NCBI GenBank assembly: GCA_018398585.1
Contig: JAGTTD010000005.1
Coordinates: forward strand, 12,575,355-12,639,354
From: Simmondsia chinensis
Lineage: Eukaryota; Streptophyta; Magnoliopsida; Caryophyllales; Simmondsiaceae
Direction: 5' to 3'
Length of the DNA stretch: 64,000 nucleotides
Below are positions 44,991-54,803 of this stretch, one piece after another. Position 1 is the stretch's first letter; every line of letters starts with the position of its first letter. Below the pieces are notes generated by a model that saw nothing but the letters and a program-made list of their open reading frames with translations, did not search any database and had not been told where the DNA came from. The translations under genes and the position numbers were made by a program.

Positions 44991-45280
44991 CTTTCTTCCC
45001 AGCCGAGATTTTAGGGATTTCCGAGATTTTAGGGATTTTCTTGCTTGATTAGTTTTGGTTTCCTTATCTGATTTGTTAATTTGAATTTCAAGTTTGAATT
45101 CTTGTCATCATCAATATAAAGGGGAAGAAGAGTTAAATTTTAGGTAGCCAATTGAAAATTTCAATAAATTATTTTCTTTCTTTTATAACCTCGATTTCTC
45201 GACCTGTAGAAACGAGCTTATGAACCTTTTTTGTTAATTTTATTCCAGTGATAATAAAATTCAAAAGAGAAGGTCGTCCA
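44991..45280 (+). repeat. 3' LTR of the 37-kb gypsy element, second part
   Basis: Resumes with CTTTCTTCCCAGCCGAGATTTTAG, matching 37429 onward, to AAAAGAGAAGGTCG. The remaining ~50 bp and the right target duplication are missing. Confidence 0.85.
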
Positions 45281-45500
45281 AACACCTTACTCCTTTCAGG
45301 CTAAGTATTTTCTCTTTATTGTTTCCGTTATTACTTGCCTCTTATTTGCTATTTTATAATATTGATACTGACTTGAGCGTCGGAGGGGTCCCCCATGGGT
45401 TACTCCACAGGCCCCTCTAGCCGTTCGTTTGATTTTGTGAGGAATAATAAGTCGGGTGTATAGTTAGGGCTTGAGTTCAACTCATCCTAGTGAACCCCAC
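45281..45500 (+). repeat. LTR fragment of a Tat/LARD-type element
   Basis: ACTGACTTGAGCGTCGGAGG, a GGGGTCCCCCATGGG...GGCCCCTC hairpin and TAGCCGTTCG match the conserved hairpin region of the LARD LTRs (22405 and 29562) in layout. Only this part is present, fused to the broken gypsy LTR. Confidence 0.5.
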
Positions 45501-46009
45501 CTCATACAGAACTTCAAATCATGAATAAGCTCATTGACCAAATTCATGACAAACGACTCCTAAGGTCAAAATCAATTTCAAGTAAAATACATATTATAGT
45601 TAGTACTTAGGACTAACCATCTTTTTTATGAGATCATCTGAAAGGTTATTTCTCCTCACCAATACCATAACACAATCTAGTTATTTCTAAACTAAAGGCT
45701 GGCAGATGCATAAAGTTGCTCTTCTTCTCATGTTTTCCGAATGTTATGTCTTGGTATCCAAAGAGATTCAAAATCGACATGGATTCCATAGTTTTTGCAA
45801 ACTCAATATTAGGGCATGGTAGATTCTTAAAGCTGCTCATCATTCCCCATAAAAATAGCAAAATCAATTTCCATGATCTAGAGGTTTGGTTAGGGCATTG
45901 AAATCTGAAACTCTTTGAGTATTGCCCATCTTTATCATGGCCCTGTAATACTTTCTCTCTCTATCTTAATTGACCTTCTTAATGGAGATATCCAGTTACT
46001 CTTCAACTT
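45501..46009. other. Unassigned stretch
   Basis: No supported gene. It could be further copia DNA on the minus strand, by continuity with the next entry, but motifs are not convincing. Confidence 0.4.
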
Positions 46010-46190
46010 TTATCTTAAAAGATCTTGACCTCATTCAATGCTTCAAATTTTTCCTTTACCTTGAAAGCATTAACACAACGAGAAAAAAGCGTCGACAAAA
46101 GTGACGAAGTAACTTCCACTAATACCAGTATAAGGCACTAAAAATATCCCTATGCTCAATTTCTAATAACATTGAGTTAGGATTTGTTAT
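46010..46190 (-). pseudogene. Possible copia integrase remnant, minus strand
   Basis: The minus strand reads GSYFVTFVDAFFSR then VNAFKVKEKFEALNEVK, like the copia integrase core segment (YFVTFIDDYSR..W.Y..K.K.E...F...K). Only about 50 residues are recognisable. The assignment rests on this one motif. Confidence 0.4.
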
Positions 46191-46261
46191 TGGAGTGGGA
46201 TCTGCTTCATACCGCACCTTAAGCAGTGCTTTGACTGGTTTGGTAAGAAGGTTAGAAGTGG

Positions 46262-46430
46262 ACTTTCAGAATCGCATGTAAAACGGGCGTGTTTGGCAGC
46301 CACGGTCTATACAATATGGGCTATGAGGAATGCAGTTATCTTCTAAGATCAAGTTGGGGATCCGAGCTGGGCGATTTCTGAAATCTAGAAATTAGTTTGG
46401 TACCGTATAAATTTTGTGAGTTAGTTATAT
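46262..46430 (+). pseudogene. C-terminal tail of a plant L1 ORF2
   Basis: RACLAATVYTIWAMRNAVIF (~46288-46348), then after a stop WAISEI and KLVWYRINF, corresponds to the last ~50 residues of plant L1 ORF2 after the zinc-finger region (LAATIY.IW..RN..IF, then EI...V..R). Two stops are present. It lies directly upstream of the L1 ORF1 leader below, in the same orientation. Confidence 0.6.
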
Positions 46431-47155
46431 GTTAGTTGTGATGAGTTTTGTTTTTGTGTTGAGTTTGTAAGTAGGTCTAATTTTGAGAGAGGGTGACGGA
46501 GTTGGTAGGGTTTTGTTCGTCGGCACCTCCACTTCCTGGTGGTGGTGTCCGCTTGTGGCCTCGGTGGCCGTCGAAGGTGGAAAAAGTGAGAGAGTGTGAC
46601 TAGGCGCGGTTGTGGTAGCTGAGACGTAGGACGTTCGAGGCTTCCTTTTCTAGCAAGCCCATCACCGGCTACTACACCTATGTGACTCGCCTCTCCTTGC
46701 TCGACCTTTTGGTGGTGGTCTGGTGGCCGTTTGTGGCGTAGCAGCGGCACACGACCCACTTTCTCTCTCCTAGCAATTGGGTCTCTCCAGTTCTCTCTTT
46801 CTCCAGTTTTGGAAGCTTGCCTTGTAAGTTTCATTAGTCCTCCTCCTCCCTGGTGTTCGCCGGTGTCTGGTGGCCATTTTGGACTTGTCGGTTGCCGGTG
46901 GTTATTGGCTGGCGGCGTACGGCTGCTGCGCTAGCCAAACCCTAGCTTTGGGTCAATTTTGGAAAGGCTTGAAGTTTGGGATTTCTCCCCTTACATCACA
47001 CCTATTTCCTTTCTTGGCTTGGATTGGATTTTTTGAATCTTTGCTGGTTGTCTTGGGTCGTACATGGTGGTCTTTGGGTGGTCCGCTTGGTGGTTTCCGG
47101 CTAAGTCTTAAAAAATTACTATTTTACCCTTTTTTTAAGCTCAGGTTTATTTTCC

Positions 47156-48685
47156 ATGGCTAAAAAGAGGGTCCCGTGGTTGTAGAGGGTGTTAATGATC
47201 GTGGGGAGTCCGTCTCTACGTCCAATGATCTCTCTTTGTACTTTGTCCCCCCACCAAATCTTATGAACGGGACAACTTTTGCTTCTATCGTGGGTCTTAA
47301 CATGAGCACAACTGAGGAAAAATGGCATCGTACCCTTATGGGGTGTTTCATTGGAGGCAGGATTGCTTACTCTAGATGTGTTGCGATGCCAAATATGCTA
47401 TGGGGGTCAAAGGGTTTGGAATGTGTTATCTCCGAAGGGGATATCTACTATTTTCTTTTCAATGCTAAGGATGCATCCGAAAGGATCATTCGTGAGGGGC
47501 TTTGGCATATCCAAGGTCACAGCCTCAATCTGCAGCGTTGGTCGTCTGCGCATATCCCTAGGCCTGACCCGTCTGTTATATCTGTTTGGACGCAAATCTA
47601 TGGCCTGAAAGCGTGGCAATGGTCGAGAGAAACCCTAAGTGCTGTTGTTAGTGCTATAGGTCGCCCTATTCACATGGACAGGCCTACCTTTGAAGGTGGC
47701 AGACTTGATTATGCAAGGGTTGCTCTGCACATTGGTGCTCATATTGAACCGGCCAAGGAAATAAATGTTTAAATTTATGAAGGTCAGTTCATCTGTTTAG
47801 AGGTTCGGCATGAAGCTCCCCTAAGCAATTCAACACATGTCACATTTGGGGTCACTCGTGCCAGGACTCTCAAACTCCGGCCCCCACTGATCAGCCGGCA
47901 AGGAGGGCCGGAAAAAATCGCTGGAATAAGGCGGCAGGGCAAGGTGACGCCGCTAAGGGTCCGGTGGTGGACCATGGAAGAACCGCCGTGGGGGGTGGTG
48001 TGGTGCCCACCCTAGGGCCGGTGCAAGATGAGACTCTCGGGCCTATCATTGGGCCTAGGGAGGTCTCTAGTAGTGACCTTAGGGTTCGGCTGCAAGTTGG
48101 TAAGGGGGATCTACTTCATGGGGGTCACTGGGCCTTTAGCCGTGGTTGGTCCAACTGGGCCTAAGAATGAGCTTACGGATAATGGATTTGGGGTTGGGGT
48201 TGATGATCGGGTTGGGCCGCATGTTGCCAGCCTACCATCCTCTACTTGGCCCGTGCTTCCGTCGTCTAGTGGGCCGTCTCTTAGGGTCCGCCTTGGGCCC
48301 GTTACCCCCCCCCCCCCCCCCCAATGCTGCTTTTGGGGGGGGGGGGGGGGGGGAGGTGAGCCCAGCTAATGCGCTGGGCCTACCGGGGCCCGTTGGGCCT
48401 CGGGCTCCCCTGCCGAGCCCGGTAAGGGCCTCAGCTTCCTCTCCCCCATCTACCAGTAAGGAGGATTTGAGTCGAGCTTTGGTTCCAAGTGAGATTGTGG
48501 ATGCACAAGGCCGCCTACTGGGGATTCTAGAGCCTGATTCTCTCTCTATGGACTCTACTTCTTCTATTGGGCTTGAAGAGAGATTTACTGTTCAGCCTCA
48601 GATTTATTTTCGGGTGACTCGAGCGGCTTCGAAGAAGTAGGCCCAAGCAAACAACCACAAGTCGAAGGGCAAGAAGAAATCGTGA
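47156..48685 (+). pseudogene. L1 ORF1-like protein (DUF4283 domain)
   Basis: ATG 47156 (MAKKRVPWL) is the likely start; a frameshift near 47175 moves reading to the open frame 47176-47772. That frame has a DUF4283-type domain: FASIVGLN (~47280), WHRTLMGCFIGGRI, YYFLFNAKDASERIIREGLWHIQGHSLNLQRW (~47449-47540), IYGLKAWQW and AIGRPIHMD. This domain is common in plant L1 ORF1 proteins, which bind the element RNA. A second shifted part (48146-48640) is Pro/Gly/Ser-rich and ends FRVTRAASKK, then a stop at 48638 and a basic tail to 48685. No CCHC knuckle is seen. Confidence 0.72.
48305..48353. repeat. C18 / G19 paired homopolymers
   Basis: Eighteen C (48305-48322), the spacer AATGCTGCTTTT, then nineteen G (48335-48353). 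In the ORF1 frame they encode a poly-Pro and a poly-Gly run. The two tracts are complementary and could form an 18-bp all-GC hairpin with a 12-base loop. Confidence 0.9.
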
Positions 48686-48924
48686 ATCAAGTTGAGGATT
48701 GCTTGGCGTTTGTTCGCTTTGTTTTTCTCTTGTTTCTTTCTTTAGATTTGTACTTAGGAATTTTGTTTGATGTTCCTTTGTATTTTATCTTTGTTGCTTT
48801 TGCTTGTTGCTTTCTTTTTTGGATTTGCTTGTTGGCTTTGGCCTTGTTGGGGTATGCCCCACGTGCATCATGAAGAACATCTTATGCTGTTTTTTTTTTT
48901 TATATATACAATCACTGACTTATC

Positions 48925-48948
48925 AAAAAAAAAAAAAAAAAAAAAAAA
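48925..48948 (+). repeat. LINE poly(A) tail
   Basis: Twenty-four A directly after the plant-L1-like end TGACTTATC. Confidence 0.85.
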
Positions 48949-49451
48949 CCAATATCCTAAATATCCAATTATTTAGCTTTAAATTATTAATATGGGAAAC
49001 TATCACTTAGGCATCCTGAAGTTGTAGCATTTATAACTAAAATCTACTAATACAATACATAAGAATGATAATATGTACGAGCTATGATAATGTTTTCAAT
49101 AAACAAATCAACGAATTTTGATCAATTATTCATCGGATGTTGATGTGAAATACCTAAATATTACCACAATTATGTGTAATTTTCACATTTTTCATCCAAA
49201 AATGATCAAATTTTTATCATGATATTAATGTATTATCCAAATCTTGTTTAATTTTTTAATTCCAATGAAAATCTATCAAATTTCAACAAAAGGGTATCTA
49301 ATTCATAAAATTCTAAAACTTCAAGATATTTAAGTGATAAAATGTTTAAAACTTAAGGTACCCTATTGTATATAATGAAATGTCAGGTACCGAATTGATA
49401 AATAATCAAACCTCAGGGTAACTAATTGAAAATTTCTTATTAATAAATAAT
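48949..49451. other. AT-rich flank, no gene seen
   Basis: AT-rich DNA with no frame or repeat structure I can support. Confidence 0.45.
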
Positions 49452-49750
49452 CACTACTACATAATGGGTCATATGCAACGGATTTTTTGTAGCGATTCTA
49501 AAACCCTGCATAAGGCTATGTTCATGCAGCAGTTTTCTAGCAGTTATAGAACCATGGCATTATCTAATACAATGCGTCGGTTTTTGCTTAGGCTTCATTT
49601 TATGCAGCGGTTTTAAAACTGTTGTATACACGAAATCCTATGCAGCAGTGTTGTAAACCATTGCATAAGAGCTAGGTTATGCAGCAGTTTTATAACAGTT
49701 GCATAATTCCTTGTTTGCAATGCTTTTGAAACAATTGCATAAGGTCCAAA
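49452..49750 (+). mobile_element. CACTA-type transposon left end
   Basis: CACTACTACATAATGGG at 49452 is a canonical CACTA terminus. The next 300 bp are packed with degenerate copies of a ~15-mer (ATGCAGCAGTTTT, AACAGTTGCATAA, GCAACGG) in both orientations, the subterminal repeats of this superfamily. No matching right end (TAGTAGTG) was found before 52.5 kb. The repeats are related to those at 11995-12185. Confidence 0.65.
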
Positions 49751-50001
49751 AATTTCTATTTGATCCATGGCAAAGAAAGTTGGGCTCAAAATTTTTCTGT
49801 AAATTTGATATTAGTATATTGGCAGTTGGTGTAATAATTTTCTAGTTGATAATGTTCGTGAAATAATTAAGTACTATTTAAGTTCATAAGTTACATTTTC
49901 TTGCTATTTTCCCCATCTCACATATGAACTGTAATTAGTGTTAATGAAAAAGACTCATACAAAATGCCTTTTTTTTCCATCATTGTTTAACGAGTTATTA
50001 A

Positions 50002-50322
50002 CACTAAATGTTCATGTACTTTGTCTATTGTGTCAATTTAATCCTTGTACTTTTAATTGTGTCAATTTTGTCCCTATACAATTAATATTGAGTCAATTTA
50101 ATCCTTTGAGTTAAATTTATATTAAATTATTAATAAAATTTTGAATGCTTATATGAAGTTCATCGGTGGATTTATAGTGGCTTACTTGCATCTAAAGTAA
50201 CAGTGCTATTAAAAGTTACGTCAATAATTTAACTTAAATTTAACGGAAGGACTAAATTGATAAAATATAGATTGTCAAATGACTAAATTGACTTAATGAG
50301 AAAAGTACATGGACCTTTAGTG
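50002..50322. mobile_element. 321-bp MITE with TSD TAA
   Basis: The ends CACTAAATGTTCATGTAC and, inverted at the right, GTACATGGACCTTTAGTG form imperfect terminal inverted repeats that extend about 45 bp (with TTTGTC.ATTGTGTCAATTTA against TTAATGAGAAAA). TAA lies on both sides (49999-50001 and 50323-50325). The 3-bp TAA duplication is compatible with the PIF/Harbinger (Tourist) group, though the termini are not the usual GGG type. There is no coding capacity. Confidence 0.72.
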
Positions 50323-50325
50323 TAA

Positions 50326-51252
50326 ATAACCCTTATTTAGATATATATATCAAATTATTATTATTATGTAAAACTTATTGACTGATAATTAATATAACAA
50401 GATAATAATTTGTTTTTCTAAATTTCTATCAAGATGTTTAGTTGGCCCAAAAATAATATTTCTCATGAAAATTTCCTCTTCCTCCCTCTCTTAACACGCA
50501 CTCTCTCCCTCCCTCTCTCCCTAGACCCACAAAAGGAAACCCCCCCCCCCCCCCCCTAGCCCCACAAAATACACGAAACCTTCGAAACCTTCTCTCCTCT
50601 CCGACCAACAATGACTACACCGCCTCACTATCTCTCTCTCTCTTATGTTGTTCACTTATGCGACTTGCTTGTGTGTTGGTGATAGTTTGCTAGTTGTTGA
50701 TGGTAATGTTATGTAAAGAGAATAAGAGAAATTAGAAGAGAGTTGGCGAGATTCGTGACATAAAACCCTTATCTGCCATTGTTTACCGTGAAGCTACCAC
50801 AGTCTGTTTTTGATGTTCATGTTTCGACAATGTAATGTTTTGCCTAAGTCTTTATGATTCTATTTTTTTGTAAGCTGTTGGGGATGGTCTGTTATGTATT
50901 TTTTTTTTTTTTTTTTTGTGCTTTGTTAGATGCTGGGTTTTGTATTATGATCTTTCGCTATTTATCGAAAATGAGAAATTATTAGGAAACAAATGAAAAT
51001 GAAATGTTAGAAGAGAAATTAGAGGTTGAAAGGTTAAGGGTGTAACTGAAAATTATTTTCCTTGCCTATTTCAATTTTCTTTTTCTGTTTTCAGTTTTCC
51101 TTTGCATCTCCAGTTTTCCTTTATTTGTTTTACAATAAATAAAACTGAAAAATGCATTCAAGTGATACCTATTTTCTAATTTTCTGAAAATTAAAAATGA
51201 CACATAACTAATGTGCAATGCAATATAGGTATCAACTTTTGTTGCCTTAATG
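50326..51252. other. Unassigned stretch with C17 and T runs
   Basis: Contains a CT-rich patch (50467-50525), a C17 run (50540-50556) and a T-run near 50900-50918. No gene seen. Confidence 0.5.
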
Positions 51253-51770
51253 TAGGGCTGCAAACGAGATGAGTCGACCTAAAAACCCCCTTGTTCGAAC
51301 TTGAGCTTGATGAGGCATATCAAGCTCAAGTTCGATCTGAGCTCTTATTGAGCTTTTCCAACCCTGGTTCGAACTTGATTCGATGAGATTTTAGTATATT
51401 CGATACTAAGCTCAGCTCGTTAGGCTTATCGTACTGAGTCGAGCTTGTTATCGAGCAGTGTTAAGCTCATTATCGAGCCCAATCAAGCTCAAAATCGAAC
51501 AGAGTTTGCTATTGTGTCGAGCTTGCTATCGATGCTTTTCAAATTATTATCGAGCTATTGTAAAACTACTTTCAAACTTATATCAATTGTTAACGAGCTC
51601 TTAGCGAGCTTTTAGTGAGCCCCTTAACAAGCTCATATCAAATTGTTCATGAGTGTTAACGAACTGAGCGCCCCTGTTTGAACTTGGCTCGTTAAGCTTG
51701 AGCCTACTCGAACTCGACTCAATAAGCTATCGAGCCTTCACAATGAACACGAATTGGCCCTAATCAATTT
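51253..51770. mobile_element. hAT-like non-autonomous repeat rich in GAGCT
   Basis: It begins TAGGGCTGCAAACGAG, which has the TAGGGNTGNAAA form of hAT terminal repeats. Over ~500 bp it is dense in CGAGCTT, GAGCTC and ATCGAGC words on both strands, which I recall as a widespread class of plant hAT MITEs. A degenerate right end could be the GCGCCCCTGTTTGAAC near 51667 or lie further right. The target duplication is not resolved. Confidence 0.5.
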
Positions 51771-52541
51771 CAAATACAAGTAATTCATTGAACGTTCAGT
51801 TCGTTTACACTTCTACCTTAACTGATAAATCGGTATCCCTTCTAAAGAAAGGAACCTAGTCTTAAGTGCCCCTAAAGCCCGCTCTGTCACATTATGCAAA
51901 GATGAGTATCTATGATTAAATAAATCGGATGATCCTCTTATTTGTCCTCTGCCTTGAAAATTATTTATCACTTTTAAAATGGAAAACTATTTTCCAACTT
52001 CTAGAATTAGAAAACCGGATTGCTAAACACGTTTTTCAGTTTTTCAGGTTTCTAGGAAAATTTTCTTAACAAACTGGTAAATTCTCTGCTACTAAACTGA
52101 CCCTAAGTGTGAGAAATTAGAAGACTTAGATTGTATGTCAAAATCAAACCCTATGCACTCTTTTTACCTAAAGGAATTCAAATCCTATTAACCGAGTTCA
52201 TTATCCGTTGTATGATTGACTCTCTTTTTAGTATGTCAAATCATATATTATTTATAATACATTATCCCTCTTTTCTTGCTTAAGTATATGAAAATTTATT
52301 ACAATACCTTTTGAGAAGCCTTGGGCAAGGAGACTTTGTTTTGTATGGTTGGTTTTTCTTATAGTGCATGCCATTCCTCACTCATCAGATATTAGTGACA
52401 TTACTCATCCAATTGTCACATGTTGCGAAGGTGCATATCATGAATATATACGTTGCATTTGCATCGTCTTTTGTGTGTGGCTGAATTTTTAATGAAAGTA
52501 TACCTAAATTATTTTTTAGTACAGTATAATATTTTCTATAT
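51771..52541. other. Unassigned stretch
   Basis: No gene or repeat recognised. The region directly precedes the RTE insertion. Confidence 0.45.
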
Positions 52542-52561
52542 TTGTTGATAATGTCACTAAT

Positions 52562-53735
52562 ATGTCCCACACTCTGAAGTTGTGGGAATGGGTCATAGAG
52601 AGGAGGTTAAAGCAACAGACAGAGGCGTTCGAGAACCAGTTCGGATTTATGCCCTGGAGATCAACAATACAAGCCATCCACATCCTAAGGCGGACGATAG
52701 AGCATTATAGGGAGAGACAAAATGACTTTCATATGGTTTTCATTGATCTAGAGAAGGCATATGATAGAGTGACAAGGGAGGTCCTTTTGAGAGTTTTGGA
52801 TAGGAAAGGCATCCCAGTACCATACATCCGAGCCATTAGAGACATGTATGAAGAGGCACAGACTATGGTACGTACAGTGGATGGGAGACAGACGCTTTCT
52901 CGATAACAATAGGGGTACACCAAGGATTTGCTTTGAGCCCCTATCTGTTCATTCTGGTTATGGATGAGCTCACTAGGCAAATCCAGAAAGGTGTACCTTG
53001 GTGCATGCTTTTTGCTGACGATATAGTACTTGTTGGGGAGTCGCAGGAAAAGATAAATGAGATGCTGGAACTGTGGAGACGGGCTCTAGAGTCGAAGGGT
53101 TTACAACTAAGCAGAGCCAAGACCTAGCACATGGAACTCAAGTTCGATCCCTCTACCGGGCCCAGCCGGGAGGAAGTCATGATTGGACATGAGGCCATAT
53201 CGAAGAAGGAGAGATTCAGGTATCTAGGGTCCATGATACAGCACAACGGCGAAGTGGACGAGGATGTCAGCAACAGGATCAAAGCGGGATGGCATAAGTG
53301 GAGGATGGCCTCCACGGTACTTTGTGATAGGAAGTTCCCCTTGAAGCTAAAGGGAAGATACTATAAGAAGGTTGTGAGGCCAGCCATGGCGTATGGGGCG
53401 GAGTGCAGGGCGATGAAACAACAACACACACAGAAGATTAAGGTGGCAGAGATGCAAATGCTGAGGTGGATGCACTGACACACGAGGAAGGACAGGATCA
53501 GAAACGACACTCTAGGAAGAAATTTGGGCGTAGCCTCCATTGAAGATAAATTAAGGGAGCGAACAGCACCTCATTACACTTGGCAGAAGAGGCAGAGGCA
53601 TACCAAGAAAGAGATGGCTTGAGGCGATCCGACAAGACCTCACCCACCTAAACCTTTCGGAAGAGCTGGCCTTAGATAAGGCCCAATGGAGGGCTAGAAT
53701 AGGGGTATTAGATGACTCGGCTGGAGTAGGGTAGT
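52562..53735 (+). pseudogene. RTE LINE reverse transcriptase, C-terminal part
   Basis: Open pieces in order: QFGFMPWRSTIQAIHILRR (~52639), FHMVFIDLEKAYDRVTREVL (~52728, the first catalytic Asp region), after a shift GVHQGFALSPYLFILVMDEL (~52913), and the intact catalytic box MLFADDIVLVGES (~53002). ESKGLQLSRAKT (~53090), a stop at 53125, the YLGSMIQHNGEVDEDVSNRIKAGWHKWR segment (~53219-53300) and a C-terminus AEMQMLRWM (~53445) follow. The tail ..RWLEAIRQDLTHLNL..WRARI (~53610-53700) is in another frame. It copies LINE RNA at the cut target site in intact relatives. The endonuclease half is missing. Confidence 0.9.
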
Positions 53736-54075
53736 CCAGCGTAATAGTGGTAGGTCCTATTGGAGCATGTAGGCGGTGTTCTGGAAATCATGAGCTGTTA
53801 CTTGCTACTTGCCTACTTTCTTTATCTCGACCCCTATATCTATCTTCTATATCTATCCCTATCTCATTCTCTTTCTCTATCTCTTCTATCTCTATCTCTA
53901 TCCTCTATCTTTATCCCTATCTCTCTCTTCTTTTTGGTTGCCATTCTCATGCATTTATCGCTTCTCCTATTGCTAGGTCCACGGCTCATTGTTGCGGACC
54001 AGCTTTCAGGCTGGGGTTCCTCGGAAACAGTCTCCCTTGAGGGTAGCCCTCTGAAGGGGGAAGGTTGCGTACATC

Positions 54076-54076
<1 letters not shown>

Positions 54077-54109
<33 letters not shown>
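54077..54109. repeat. C33 homopolymer in the RTE 3' end
   Basis: Thirty-three C occupy the place where RTE 3' ends normally carry a short C-run before GACCCTGC. They account for frames rich in Pro (plus) or Gly (minus) here, which are not genes. Confidence 0.9.
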
Positions 54110-54110
<1 letters not shown>

Positions 54111-54166
54111 ACCCTGCTTATGCGGGAGCCCTTGAAGGCACTGTGTTTGTTTTTGTTGTTGATAAT

Positions 54167-54803
54167 TATACTCACAATGCGTATATATCTAGAAAATTAT
54201 TGAAATCTAGACACGCAATCGAAAGAAACAAAAGTATATGCACACTGCAGGAAAAAGAAGCTTTGCATGGGTCACTCACAAATTGGTAATTCACTTTCTT
54301 TCTGACAAATATATCCATGTTTATTTCCTGCATCCAATGTTTTTAATTGTTTTTTAACTAATTAATGTACTTAACTCTTACCCTTTTTATAGACACAACA
54401 AGATCTAAATAAAAAGACATCGGTAAATTGTCCATTGAGTAACAGAAGATGAACCCTATGAAAGAGTATGAAGACCATGTTTAGCCTATAATAGCGAAAA
54501 TCATAAGTCTTTTTTTTTTTTTTTTTTACTTTTACTATTCATATAAGGTATAAATAACTAAAATCTTTGCAATCTTAATCTCCATTAATGGTTAGTCTCG
54601 CTTTTACTGTGTAATATGGATCGATATTGGCATTATTGTTCTCCATGGTTCATGGTTCAATGACCACATGATCTTTGTTTGAATGATTATTCTTGACGTT
54701 TGCAATTCTTGATGCTTCCTGAATGATAGTGTATCTTGGGAAAAGGATGTCATATGGACTCTTTACGTAAAGGCACTTTCAGTTGGTCATCCATGACTAT
54801 AAG
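54167..54803. other. Unassigned stretch
   Basis: No gene seen. A T-run lies near 54510-54528. Confidence 0.45.

Larger units (their letters stand above)
37308..45280 (+). mobile_element. Ty3/gypsy element (CRM-like) with split 3' LTR
   Basis: The 5' LTR is 37308-37756. The internal region (37757-42061) carries gag, PR, RT, RH and INT. The 3' LTR starts at 42062, is interrupted by a nested element at 42188-44990, and resumes at 44991 to about 45280, where it loses similarity to the 5' LTR about 50 bp short of the expected end. The integrase C-terminus (FNVNHLSPYFG, then SRANSLHPG) next to the polypurine tract recalls the CRM group of chromoviruses (inference). No chromodomain of the first-element type is present. 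Confidence 0.9.
46440..48948 (+). mobile_element. L1-type LINE carrying ORF1 only
   Basis: A GC-rich leader (46500-47150) leads to ORF1 (47156-48685), a ~220-bp 3' UTR ending TATATATACAATCACTGACTTATC, and a 24-A tail (48925-48948). The 3' UTR and tail have the form of plant L1 ends. No endonuclease or RT sequence lies between ORF1 and the tail. Either ORF2 was deleted or this is an ORF1-only lineage that moved by borrowing another LINE's ORF2. The 5' limit and target duplication are unresolved. Confidence 0.7.
52553..54155 (+). mobile_element. 5'-truncated RTE-clade LINE
   Basis: The last ~1.2 kb of an RTE-type ORF is followed by its 3' UTR (53740-54155) with CTATAT/CTATCT-rich text, the typical GGTTGCGTACATC..CCCC..GACCCTGC..GCGGGAGCCC end, and a (TTG)-rich tail. 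TTGTTGATAAT occurs just before (52542-52552) and just after (54156-54166), a probable 11-bp target duplication. The 5' truncation is the usual product of incomplete target-primed reverse transcription. Confidence 0.85.

Noticed and set aside
46421..46834. Minus-strand 137-codon frame
   Set aside because: It lies opposite the GC-rich L1 leader, with no recognisable domain, and plus-strand L1 structure explains the region.
48682..49010. Hydrophobic 60-70 codon frames
   Set aside because: They are the T-rich L1 3' UTR and poly(A) tail translated.
53760..54203. Frames rich in Leu/Ser/Tyr then poly-Pro (and poly-Gly on the minus strand)
   Set aside because: They run through the RTE 3' UTR and its C33 tract, with no homology to a protein.
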